Source: an uncultured marine group I thaumarchaeote (lineage in GTDB: Archaea; Thermoproteota; Nitrososphaeria; Nitrososphaerales; Nitrosopumilaceae). From it: 58,895 nucleotides of DNA. The position numbers were made by a program, and so were the translations under genes. The notes beneath the pieces are model-generated. The model saw only the letters and a list, made by a program, of their open reading frames with translations. It did not search any database and was not told where the DNA came from. Where the stretch lies: the NCBI GenBank assembly GCA_902590655.1, contig CACIXQ010000003.1:1-58895 (forward strand), given 5' to 3'. This document shows, piece by piece, positions 18,174 through 26,753 of the stretch; positions within the stretch are counted from its first letter, which is position 1, and each line of letters starts with the position of its first letter.

Positions 18174-19094
18174 CTAAATGTATTGAAAATCTTTATTTGA
18201 AATAATTTTAGTTAACCAGTCATCTAGTCTCATTTTTGGTTCCCAGTTAAGCAATTTTCTTATCAAGGTTATATCTGCCTGAGTTGCTCTTACATCACCA
18301 GGTAATTCAGGACCATGAATAGGTTCTAAGGATAAACTAGACGCGTCTATTACCACATTCGCTAAATCTAGTATAGATATGGAATTTCCTGTACCAACAT
18401 TAAAAAATTCATGTTTGATGTTACTATCCATTGCTAAAATATTGGCTTTAACAACATCATCTATGTGCACAAAATCTCTGGTTTGCAGGCCATCACCATT
18501 AATCTTTGGTGATATTTCTTGCTTAATTTTTTCTAAAAAAAGTTTGATCACTCCAGCATATTCCTTTGATTGTCTTGGTCCAAATACATTGAAATAACGT
18601 AGACCAATTACGCTGACTCCCATTTCAGAGTATTTTTTGGCTAAATATTCATCATCAAGTTTTGTTTGAGCATATGGATTAATTGGCTTTCTTTCATCGG
18701 TTTCTTTAACTGGGATTGTGTTAGGGTTACCGTATACGCTGGAAGAACTAGCATAAACAATTTTGAATCCATATTCCTTTCCTAGTTTTAAGATATTCTC
18801 TGTTCCATTTACATTAACGTCAATGTACTCATCTTTCATGTTAAACGAATCTTGTACGGAAGCTAATGCTGCCTCATGGAAAACACCGGTTGTATTATTA
18901 ACTAATTCCTCAAGGAGTTTGTAATCTCTAATATCACCATTCACAAAATTAATCTTATCATTAATTTTTGCAAGATTTTCTTTCTTTCCAGTATTGAGAT
19001 TATCTAAAATTGTTACATCGTCACCGCGCTGAACCAGATATTCTGCAATATGGCTTCCAATAAAACCAGCACCACCTGTCACAAGAATTTTCAT
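18174..19094 (-). CDS. UDP-glucose 4-epimerase-like extended SDR
   Basis: A 306-residue SDR with GGAGFIGSH (residues 7-15), an active-site strand YASSSSVYGN and YAQTK as the YxxxK pair, then RYFNVFGPRQ. These are typical of UDP-hexose(uronic acid) 4-epimerases (GalE, WbpP, uronate epimerase). It is 5 bases downstream of the UDP-glucose dehydrogenase, so UDP-glucuronate to UDP-galacturonate epimerisation is a reasonable guess. UDP-GlcNAc epimerisation is the alternative. Confidence 0.85.
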   Translation of the reverse strand: MKILVTGGAGFIGSHIAEYLVQRGDDVTILDNLNTGKKENLAKINDKINFVNGDIRDYKLLEELVNNTTGVFHEAALASVQDSFNMKDEYIDVNVNGTENILKLGKEYGFKIVYASSSSVYGNPNTIPVKETDERKPINPYAQTKLDDEYLAKKYSEMGVSVIGLRYFNVFGPRQSKEYAGVIKLFLEKIKQEISPKINGDGLQTRDFVHIDDVVKANILAMDSNIKHEFFNVGTGNSISILDLANVVIDASSLSLEPIHGPELPGDVRATQADITLIRKLLNWEPKMRLDDWLTKIISNKDFQYI

Positions 19095-19099
19095 ATTTT

Positions 19100-20404
19100 T
19101 TATCCTAATCCTATTCCATGATATTTTATATCTAAATTTTTGTTAGAAAGAATTCTTCTGGTATCTATTATGAATTTTTTATCCATGCATTTTATAGTTT
19201 TATTATTAATTCCTTCATATTCTTTCCATTTAGTCATGATGATAGCACATTGAGAATTTTTTAGCGAGGATGGAACAGAGTTTTCATATTTGATGTTATC
19301 ATGGAAAATCTTTCTAGCATTATCTAGAGCCTTTGGATCATGAATTGTTACTATCGCATCTAATTTGATTAATCTACGAATGAGTTCAATGCTCGTTGAA
19401 TCTCGTATATCATCAGTGTTTGGTTTGAATGCTACGCCTAAAACTGTAATCTTCTTTCTCTTGATTTTTCCAATGTTCTGTTTTATCAATTCTATAATAT
19501 TGTTAATCTGCTGTTTGTTGGTTTTTTCTACAGCATTAAGCATGGTTGGCTTAACACCAACTTTAGACGATAAATTGATAATTGCTTTCATATCCTTTGG
19601 TAAACATGAACCACCGTATCCTGGTCCAGCATTAAGAAATAAATTTCCTATTCTAGGATCCAATCCGATTACCTGTGCTATATCATCAATATTTGTATCT
19701 GGAATCTTCTGACAAATGCTCGCAAGTTGATTGATGAAACTGATCTTAGTAGCTAAAAAAGAATTGTTTGCATATTTGATCATCTCAGCTGTTTGATGAT
19801 TCGTAATTATTATTGGAGTGTTTGGATTAAAGCGTGAAAAGAATTTCCTAGTATTATTCATGAATTTTGTTCTATATCCTCCTAATACTATTGCATGCGG
19901 TTTTATTGTATCCTGTATTGCATTACTTTCTTGTAGAAATTCTGGATTAGAAATTAAACCAAAGTCTCTACCAGCTTTTTTCTTGGAGTTCTTCTCTAAA
20001 ATTGGTAATATAACATCCTTCATTGTCCCTGGTATTACCGTACTTTTAACTAATATGATCGGTTTCTTTTTGTTTTTTGAAATTAATTTGCCTACACTTC
20101 TAGAAACTGTTTTTATAAATGACAAATCTATCTCGCCATTTTTCTTTTGCGGTGTTCCTACTGTAATAAAGATATAATCACAATTACTAATTGAAGAAAG
20201 TTTGTCTGTAATGAACAGGTTTTTCTTCAAAGCTTTCTTCAATGTTTTCTTTAAATTTGGTTCAAAGAATGTTGGTGTTCCTTTTTCGATTTTTGAACAT
20301 TTTTCTTTATCCAAATCGATTCCCACGGTTATGATTCCTTTAGAAGCCAAAACTGAGCTAAGTGTTAGACCAACAAAGCCTAAACCTATTACTGCAATTT
20401 TCAT
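19100..20404 (-). CDS. UDP-glucose 6-dehydrogenase
   Basis: A full-length, 434-residue enzyme. VIGLGFVGLT (residues 5-14) binds NAD, KSTVIPGT and NPEFLQES are classical, IKYANNSFLATK has the catalytic Lys and Asn, and GGSCLPK places the nucleophile C267. GVAFKPNTDDIRDS starts the sugar-binding domain. These match the UDP-glucose dehydrogenase branch, producing UDP-glucuronate. It leads an operon with the epimerase and a GT, and is divergent from aglB over 176 bases. The C-terminus ends YHGIGLG and serves as a comparison for the remnant at 6193-6288. Confidence 0.9.
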   Translation of the reverse strand: MKIAVIGLGFVGLTLSSVLASKGIITVGIDLDKEKCSKIEKGTPTFFEPNLKKTLKKALKKNLFITDKLSSISNCDYIFITVGTPQKKNGEIDLSFIKTVSRSVGKLISKNKKKPIILVKSTVIPGTMKDVILPILEKNSKKKAGRDFGLISNPEFLQESNAIQDTIKPHAIVLGGYRTKFMNNTRKFFSRFNPNTPIIITNHQTAEMIKYANNSFLATKISFINQLASICQKIPDTNIDDIAQVIGLDPRIGNLFLNAGPGYGGSCLPKDMKAIINLSSKVGVKPTMLNAVEKTNKQQINNIIELIKQNIGKIKRKKITVLGVAFKPNTDDIRDSTSIELIRRLIKLDAIVTIHDPKALDNARKIFHDNIKYENSVPSSLKNSQCAIIMTKWKEYEGINNKTIKCMDKKFIIDTRRILSNKNLDIKYHGIGLG

Positions 20405-20487
20405 ATCTATAAGCCCCTACCTGCAGCCCTAAGAATCGTTCTCATCACAAAAATCAACCTAACTTTAATTCATATATTTTTAAATTT

Positions 20488-20531
20488 TGGTAATGATTTG
20501 TACCAGAAATCATCTACCAGAAAATTTGGTA
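20488..20531. promoter_or_regulatory. Cluster of TACCA/TGGTA half-sites upstream of aglB
   Basis: Four five-base half-sites sit 12-14 bases apart: TGGTA at 20488, TACCA at 20501, TACCA at 20515 and TGGTA at 20527. The last pair is an inverted repeat with a 7-base spacer. The spacing is close to one helical turn, as for a regulator binding one face of the DNA in the aglB/UDP-glucose-dehydrogenase intergenic region. No factor is known for it from this sequence. Confidence 0.35.
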
Positions 20532-20580
20532 AATTGTTGAATCTTGATAAAGAGTATTATGTCGATAATTTGCACCAGTT

Positions 20581-22938
20581 TTGTTGGAGTCAAAGAATGA
20601 GCTAATTAGAGCTGAAAAATCATCAAATTATACACGCTATCTACTAATCATCGGAATACTAGTTCTCGCCTTTTCATTATCCTTTATTCTACGTGTACTT
20701 CCTATGGATTATGGTTTTGAATTAACTGAATATGACCCATTTTTCAATTATAGAGCAACCGAGTTCATGGTTGAAAATGGATTACCAGCATATCTAGAAT
20801 GGCATGATGATCTAAGTTGGCATCCATATGGTAGAGATATCTCAGCTGACTCACAAGTAATGCTTCATACTACTACTGCAACGCTTTACCAAATTTTTGG
20901 TATGGGTTCAACTCTTTATGATTTTACAATAATGTTCCCTATAGTGGTCAGCTCACTTACAACAGTGATAATTTTTGCACTAGTCAGAACAATTGGAGGT
21001 ACAACTGCTGGCTTACTTGCTTCACTATTTTTTGCCATATCACCCATAATCATTATGAGAGGCTCGTTAGGATGGTTCAAGTCTGAACCACTTGGTCTTT
21101 TTTACGGGTTATTAGCTGTTTATCTACTGATCAGTGCGATCAAAGTGGACAAAGGAAAAGTCTCTGCTGCAAAGATTGTAGGTGCGGGTATCTTACTAGC
21201 CTTTGGACTTGCTTCATGGGGAGGTGTACAGTTTTTCATTTTACCAATAGGACTTTTTTTTATAGCATTACCATTTCTGAGAAAAGATAACAAATTCATT
21301 ATATGGACTTCTATTATTTTTACAGCTGCATTCTTTTTAGTAACTGCATTATTTGAAAAGACTGGTATTGGTTTTGTTTCAAGTCTAAATGGATTTTTCC
21401 TTATAGGATGTACTGGATTTCTGGTAGTAGCTTCTGTGATCAAAAAACTAGGAAAAAAACAATTACGTAACCTACTTGCATTGTTAGGAAGTAGTATCGT
21501 GGTTGGAGTTGTAATACTGTCTTCTAACCTAATCACTTTGCCGTCATTTAGGTATCTTAATGCAGCAAACCCGTTTTTGATTACAACCGATATACTTACA
21601 GACTCGGTGGCTGAGCATGCAACAACAACTACTGATATTTCATTTTATATGATGTCAGTTTTGATGATTTTTGCAGGAATAGGAGCATGGTTGCTCTTCC
21701 AAAAAAAAGTCAATAATTCTTTGAATATTAAATACGAGATGGCTGCATTTGCTCTCATAATCGGATTTCTTGGGATCTATTTCAGCTCTGCATTTGTAAG
21801 ATTGGAGGTGTTTGGTTCAATCGCAATTATGATATTAGCATCGTTAGGAGTATCAATTCTAGTATCAAAAATACTAAGAACAGAACTTGTAGGTAGAGGA
21901 ACTACAATCAAAATTTCTTTTCTACTAGTAATTATAGCCTTATTACTTGTACCTATGGTTTATCCTGAAAAACTTAACTGGTCAAACCATAATGTAGGAA
22001 TACCTATTGTTATGCTTAACAGTGGTAGTCATTTTAATATCTCTACAAATGATTGGCCTGATGCTATGCGATGGTTAAAAGAAAATACACATGAAGATGC
22101 AGTTATTGCGGCTTGGTGGGATTATGGATATTGGATTAGTACACTTAGTGAGAGAAAAACTCTAGCTGATAATGCTACAATATTAGATTGGCAAATTAGA
22201 AAAATAGGAGCTATGTATATGAGTACACCAGATAATGCATGGAAAATTTTAACTAGTGATGCAGAAACTGACGTCAATTCATACTATGTAACTATACCAG
22301 CTGACATTAATCAACCAACTAAACAGACAGACAGTATTTATGATGCGAAACAAAAGAAATTTGATCAATACGAATCATGGAAAAATAATTCATCACCAGA
22401 CAAAGTATATGATGCAAACATAGCCAGCAAATATCCAACATTATTTGATTATTGGGAATCAGAAGTGTATGTTGTACCACCAATAATAACTGGTCTAGAC
22501 GCTGACTACATTATAGTAAATCTCGTAGCAAAAAAATTGTCTGATGATAATGTCATAGATCTGTATACTATTCAACAGAAAGGTGGTGATGAAACTAAGG
22601 CTTTTTGGTTTATGAAAATAGCAGATTTACAAGTTTTGGATTATTATAATAGAGACTTGCAGAGTTACAAAAGTAAATTCTGGGATAATACACTTTTAGG
22701 ACATTTGATACCATTTACACCTATAGCATATGTAGATCCCAACAATGCTGAAATCCAATCAAAAACTTTCAAGCCTGGTTATCTGGCAATTTATGTAAAA
22801 GACATCAAGTTTCCAACAGGTGGAGATGGTCCATTTCAATTGGTATATGTTCCTCCATCATTTGAAAAAGACGCAGCTGGTCCACTTACTGGTCCTCTAA
22901 TTTACAAAATAAACAAAGACTATAATCCAAATCAATAA
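20581..22938 (+). CDS. aglB: Oligosaccharyltransferase AglB (STT3 family)
   Basis: A 785-residue protein with a first helix at 20-38, then the loop motif EYDPFFNYR (50-58) with the metal-binding D52, about a dozen further helices to residue 470, and a soluble outer domain opening with the WWDYGYW acceptor-binding motif (about 512-518). This is the catalytic subunit that transfers the lipid-linked glycan to Asn in N-x-S/T sequons of S-layer and other surface proteins. Start is TTG; the next codon is also TTG. Its place at the end of the glycan island implies the island builds its lipid-linked substrate, at least in part. Confidence 0.93.
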   Translation: MLESKNELIRAEKSSNYTRYLLIIGILVLAFSLSFILRVLPMDYGFELTEYDPFFNYRATEFMVENGLPAYLEWHDDLSWHPYGRDISADSQVMLHTTTATLYQIFGMGSTLYDFTIMFPIVVSSLTTVIIFALVRTIGGTTAGLLASLFFAISPIIIMRGSLGWFKSEPLGLFYGLLAVYLLISAIKVDKGKVSAAKIVGAGILLAFGLASWGGVQFFILPIGLFFIALPFLRKDNKFIIWTSIIFTAAFFLVTALFEKTGIGFVSSLNGFFLIGCTGFLVVASVIKKLGKKQLRNLLALLGSSIVVGVVILSSNLITLPSFRYLNAANPFLITTDILTDSVAEHATTTTDISFYMMSVLMIFAGIGAWLLFQKKVNNSLNIKYEMAAFALIIGFLGIYFSSAFVRLEVFGSIAIMILASLGVSILVSKILRTELVGRGTTIKISFLLVIIALLLVPMVYPEKLNWSNHNVGIPIVMLNSGSHFNISTNDWPDAMRWLKENTHEDAVIAAWWDYGYWISTLSERKTLADNATILDWQIRKIGAMYMSTPDNAWKILTSDAETDVNSYYVTIPADINQPTKQTDSIYDAKQKKFDQYESWKNNSSPDKVYDANIASKYPTLFDYWESEVYVVPPIITGLDADYIIVNLVAKKLSDDNVIDLYTIQQKGGDETKAFWFMKIADLQVLDYYNRDLQSYKSKFWDNTLLGHLIPFTPIAYVDPNNAEIQSKTFKPGYLAIYVKDIKFPTGGDGPFQLVYVPPSFEKDAAGPLTGPLIYKINKDYNPNQ

Positions 22939-22963
22939 TTAAGAAATAATTTTATCCGTTTAG

Positions 22964-24631
22964 TTACATTGTTGCTTGTTGCGCATCATGGAACATCTGG
23001 CTTTTTGCACAACCTGCTGCTAATTCGTCTCCAGCCCCTCTTCTCATAAGACCTCTGTATAGACCATCTTCAAGTTTTTCACCCTGTCTTTCTTCCCATT
23101 CCTCGACAGTAATGGAGTATTTCTTTTGAATTCTATCTCTATACCATTCTGGAATTACATTAAAGGCACAGAATGGAACTATCCTAAGATCAGGCGTCAA
23201 ATAATGAATATCACACCTTTGTAGCCTTTCAAGATCCTCATTATACTTGTCCTGAAAGTGCATCATGCCTAAGAATAATCCCTTGACATGGAAGCCACCA
23301 ACTGCATCAAATGATCTTTTCATTAGTATGCTGCTAAACATTTTAGCCAAATCCAGACCAGCTGGTTGCTTATCTTTATCAATAAAACCTTTCAATTTTC
23401 TTACTACTTCTAACATTGTAAAGTACTTGTTCGCACCAGAACGAATTTCTTCAGATTTATCTTCAAACAATTCAAGCATTCCTTGCAGGTCACAGAAACG
23501 TGTCATAGGGACAAATTTCTTTGTATCCGCATCTTCGAAAACATATGTGCCAGCACCACAAGCAAAATGGATTGACAGTTCATATTTTGGCTTACTAGAA
23601 AATGCTTCAATCACATTTGTAAGTGGCATACAACTTGGTACAGGATACCAATCATCTACAGTCACTTGACCATCTGTTTGTTCTTCAATTCTCTGGATAC
23701 AATCAGGAACGGTAATTCTATACTTTTCTCTTTCAGTTTTTCCCATTCTTCCAGTTAATGATACTGGTTGGAAGTTAACCGCATGTACAACATCCATATT
23801 CTTTTGTGCATATCTAACAATACCACCAAGCTCATGATCATTAATTGATTTAATCACAGTTGGAACAAATACTACAGTTGTTCCAGTTTTTCTACATGTA
23901 TCTAATGCATATGGTATTTCCCAATGATTTTTTGGATTGGTTCTTGCCGTTACTCCATCAAAACTAAGATAAAGGTTGTTACATCCTGCCACTCTCACAT
24001 CACGGCCAGCTTCTGGATCTAATGCATGTCGTATTCCATTCGTATTCATTTGTATATGGTCAACATGTTCTTCTTTCATTATTTTGATCAAATCAGTAAT
24101 ATCTTCCCTTAACATTGGTTCACCGCCAGTAATTTGCATAGAGTTTCCAGGAATTGGTCTTTCAGCTCTAAGCGTTTTCATCATAGCGCGAACTTGGTCT
24201 TGACTTGGTTCATACATGTAAGCGCCTTCAAGACCTTTCTTTACATAAAAGAAACAGTACCAGCATGTTAAATCACATCTGTTTGTTACTATAATATTTG
24301 CAAGTCCGCTGTGAGAAAGGTGGTTAGTACAAAGTCCACAGTTGTTTGGACATGAACATTTGTCTTCCATCATAACGTTTGGTGCATGTGCTCCCTTTCC
24401 ATCAACCCAATAAGTACTAAATTTCTTGTACATGTCATAGGAACCAAAATACAGTTCTTCACATTCTCCGTGTGTTGGACAAGTCTTTGACATGAAGACT
24501 TGGTTATCTCTTTCAAATACTTCAGCATCCAAAATCATATTACAATCAGGACAAATGCTTTGAGTAAAACGAATAGTAGATTTTTTTCCTAATGATTTCG
24601 TCGATTGATTAGAAATCTGAATTAATGCCAT
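22964..24631 (-). CDS. tes: Radical SAM tetraether-lipid synthase-like protein (Tes family)
   Basis: A 555-residue radical SAM protein. The cluster motif CDLTCWYC places C119, C123 and C126; before it come CPDC (27-30), CPTHGEC and a CSCPNNCGLC motif that would hold extra metal. TGGEP follows for SAM binding. The architecture and motifs match the Tes/MJ0619 family, which joins two archaeol molecules tail to tail to make macrocyclic tetraether (GDGT) lipids. Nitrososphaerota membranes are rich in GDGTs, so this fits. It is divergent from a TrmB regulator gene over 108 bases. Archaea often carry several homologues, so the exact lipid step is not certain. Confidence 0.82.
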   Translation of the reverse strand: MALIQISNQSTKSLGKKSTIRFTQSICPDCNMILDAEVFERDNQVFMSKTCPTHGECEELYFGSYDMYKKFSTYWVDGKGAHAPNVMMEDKCSCPNNCGLCTNHLSHSGLANIIVTNRCDLTCWYCFFYVKKGLEGAYMYEPSQDQVRAMMKTLRAERPIPGNSMQITGGEPMLREDITDLIKIMKEEHVDHIQMNTNGIRHALDPEAGRDVRVAGCNNLYLSFDGVTARTNPKNHWEIPYALDTCRKTGTTVVFVPTVIKSINDHELGGIVRYAQKNMDVVHAVNFQPVSLTGRMGKTEREKYRITVPDCIQRIEEQTDGQVTVDDWYPVPSCMPLTNVIEAFSSKPKYELSIHFACGAGTYVFEDADTKKFVPMTRFCDLQGMLELFEDKSEEIRSGANKYFTMLEVVRKLKGFIDKDKQPAGLDLAKMFSSILMKRSFDAVGGFHVKGLFLGMMHFQDKYNEDLERLQRCDIHYLTPDLRIVPFCAFNVIPEWYRDRIQKKYSITVEEWEERQGEKLEDGLYRGLMRRGAGDELAAGCAKSQMFHDAQQATM

Positions 24632-24739
24632 TACTAAGAATTTTTCTAAAATTGGTATATAATAACTTACATACTATACACCGTTGGAATAGGGAGCTAG
24701 TTTATACTATGCATTAATAATAAAACAAAAGGAGAAATC

Positions 24740-25510
24740 ATGAGTGTTTCCGATCAAACACAGAAATCTTTAGAAAAAATAGGTCTTACAGGATATGAAA
24801 TTAAGACATTTACTTCGTTATTAAAAACCGGAGAGCTTACTGCCTCAGATTTAAGCAAACAGTCTGGTGTTCCATACTCAAAGATCTATGAAATCTTAGG
24901 CATGTTAGAAGAAAAAGGTTGGATAGGATCAGATAAATCAAGACCAACAAAATATTTTGCAAAATCTCCTAATTCTGCATTGCAAACAACAAAACAAAAA
25001 CTTGAAGAAGATTTTGCTAAAAATGAGAAAACCATACTAAACAATCTTAACCCAATCTATAAAAAAAGTGGAACAGCAGAAAAACCTGATATCTGGGTTA
25101 TAACAGGAACCATGAATATAGCAACTAGAATTCTTGAGATGATTGATACGTGTAGGGAAGAAGTGTTAATTGCTATTCCAAAAGCAGGAGAAGAATTAGT
25201 AAAACAAGCATTGCCAAAAATAAGGCAACTACATGATAAAGGGGTAAAGATTACAATTCTTACATCTGATAAATTTGATAAAGATGCAATCAAAGGACTT
25301 ACTAGAGTTTCCACTGTAAAGATGAAGAAGGGACTATTTGGTGGTGGTATAATTTCTGATAAACACAATGTCGTAATTCTGCTTGGGCCAGAAATTAGCC
25401 ATTCAAATGCTTCCGAAATTATAGCAATATCCACTGATCATGCTGAATTATCTGGTTTTGCAAGGGAATATTTTGAATATTTATTAAAAGATGCATCGAA
25501 GGTAAAGTAA
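24740..25510 (+). CDS. TrmB family transcriptional regulator
   Basis: A 256-residue protein. A winged helix-turn-helix fills about residues 8-75 (LGLTGYE-like entry, GELTASDLSKQSGVPYSKIYEIL), then a linker coil and a PLD-like ligand domain from about 90 on, as in TrmB regulators that sense sugars or other metabolites. GGAG lies 4 bases before the ATG, a good ribosome site. It overlaps the DtxR-type gene by one base (TAATG), so the two are one transcript. It is divergent from tes and might control that promoter. Confidence 0.88.
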   Translation: MSVSDQTQKSLEKIGLTGYEIKTFTSLLKTGELTASDLSKQSGVPYSKIYEILGMLEEKGWIGSDKSRPTKYFAKSPNSALQTTKQKLEEDFAKNEKTILNNLNPIYKKSGTAEKPDIWVITGTMNIATRILEMIDTCREEVLIAIPKAGEELVKQALPKIRQLHDKGVKITILTSDKFDKDAIKGLTRVSTVKMKKGLFGGGIISDKHNVVILLGPEISHSNASEIIAISTDHAELSGFAREYFEYLLKDASKVK

Positions 25511-25956
25511 TGGCTGAAAATGATGAGGTTTTATTTGTTGGAACAGCTGAGGCTGAACATGTCGAGATGTACCTTAAAGCAATCTGGCATATCAAAGAAC
25601 GTAATGACCCAGTAAAAATTAGTACAATTGCAAAGATGCTTAACGTAAGACAGCCAAGTGTTGTTCAAATGTTAAAAAAACTAAATGAAAAAGAACTTGT
25701 TGAATATAATAAAGCAGGTGTAACTCTTACTGAAAGTGGTGAAAATGTGGGCTCGAACATGATGAGAAATAGTAGATTGCTTGAGGTTTTAATGGATAGT
25801 GCACTTAAGGTAGAAATTGATGAAGAGATGGTATGTGGGATCGAACATCATATGAATAAACAGTTTACAGATGCCCTCTGCACAATGCTGAATCACCCAC
25901 GGAAATGTCCACATGACCATAAAATTCCAAAGGGAGAATGCTGTGAAAAAAACTGA
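25510..25956 (+). CDS. DtxR/MntR-type metal-dependent repressor
   Basis: A 148-residue protein with a winged helix (about 15-75, ISTIAKMLNVRQPSVVQML) followed by the dimerisation/metal domain typical of DtxR: CGIEHHM at about 116-122, then TDALCTMLNHPRKCPHD and a Cys-rich tail. It lacks the SH3-like third domain, so it is the short form. It would bind Fe2+ or Mn2+ and repress metal uptake genes. Coupled to the TrmB gene by a one-base overlap. Confidence 0.86.
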   Translation: MAENDEVLFVGTAEAEHVEMYLKAIWHIKERNDPVKISTIAKMLNVRQPSVVQMLKKLNEKELVEYNKAGVTLTESGENVGSNMMRNSRLLEVLMDSALKVEIDEEMVCGIEHHMNKQFTDALCTMLNHPRKCPHDHKIPKGECCEKN

Positions 25957-26000
25957 CTACCCTACAATAATCAAATATACAATGCGTGGGATGTTGTGAT

Positions 26001-26165
26001 ATGACGTGTTTTTGTGGGTGCACTGAATTTGAAAAAAACCCAAATGGTCAATTCTTAGCATGCGTAAAATGTGGTCATGGTCGTCAAAATCATGATGACA
26101 AATTTAGAGAATCGGCAAGAGCAAATGAGGAGCAATCACAAAAGCGGGATGCTGACTTTGGCTAA
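26001..26165 (+). CDS. Small zinc-ribbon protein
   Basis: A 54-residue protein found by reading the frame: it begins MTCFCGCTEFEKNPNGQF and contains CxCxC (C3, C5, C7) and CVKCGH (C21-H26), enough to bind one zinc. The rest is charged and helical. It starts 45 bases after the DtxR-type gene. The function is unknown. The frame after its TAA stays open for 46 more codons (26166-26306), described under findings. Confidence 0.65.
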   Translation: MTCFCGCTEFEKNPNGQFLACVKCGHGRQNHDDKFRESARANEEQSQKRDADFG

Positions 26166-26325
26166 TTTTTCACTCATCTTATAGAAAACTATACAGGCTC
26201 AGAACTCAAGATCCTCATCATCAAGTCAAAGGGACAAGCTCATCAACGCCTGCAAATCATCTTTGAAGAAATACTAAATGAATCTTTCACGAAGCTTGAT
26301 AAATAACAACTGACATTGATAGAAA

Positions 26326-26721
26326 ATGGTAAAAATAGACACTCCAGCGTCAATGGAAAGTTTTAGATCATTCATAATGGTTAGTACGTGTAGCTCATTT
26401 GCTCCACAAAGTTATTCGGATGATACTGAAGTTTTTCCAGAGCGTGATGAGGATCTTGGTTCCATATACGTTGAAGCCGCAGATAAGGTAACTTTGAAGA
26501 AAATTCGTGATATTACATTTGTAAATGCAAAGGATGTATTGGGAATAATCTATAATTCTAGAAGTGGAAATACAAAACTGAAATGGCGTCAGATTAGGCG
26601 TAATAATGGTAAGGTGACAGGTGAAGCATCATCTAACTCTCTTGTGAATTTGGCACAAAGTGGGGTAATTACACTTGATTGGGTAGAAAATTATGTTCGG
26701 AAGAAAACCCAAGAAAATTGA
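26326..26721 (+). CDS. Hypothetical protein upstream of pelota
   Basis: I do not recognise this 131-residue protein. It has no membrane helix. A mixed N-terminal segment with one Cys (residue 22) is followed by an alpha/beta-like core (about 45-95: ADKVTLKKIRDITFVNAKDV then LKWRQIRR) and a C-terminal helix (LVNLAQSG, then WVENYVRK). It ends 32 bases before pelota on the same strand, so it may share its transcript. Confidence 0.7.
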   Translation: MVKIDTPASMESFRSFIMVSTCSSFAPQSYSDDTEVFPERDEDLGSIYVEAADKVTLKKIRDITFVNAKDVLGIIYNSRSGNTKLKWRQIRRNNGKVTGEASSNSLVNLAQSGVITLDWVENYVRKKTQEN

Positions 26722-26753
26722 TATTATTTTTCTTTCTTGAATAAAAAATAGAC

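Noticed and set aside
24632-24739. TrmB operator palindrome between tes and the regulator
   Set aside because: Only a short direct repeat (atactat) and TATA-like boxes are visible; no convincing palindrome of the known TrmB type.
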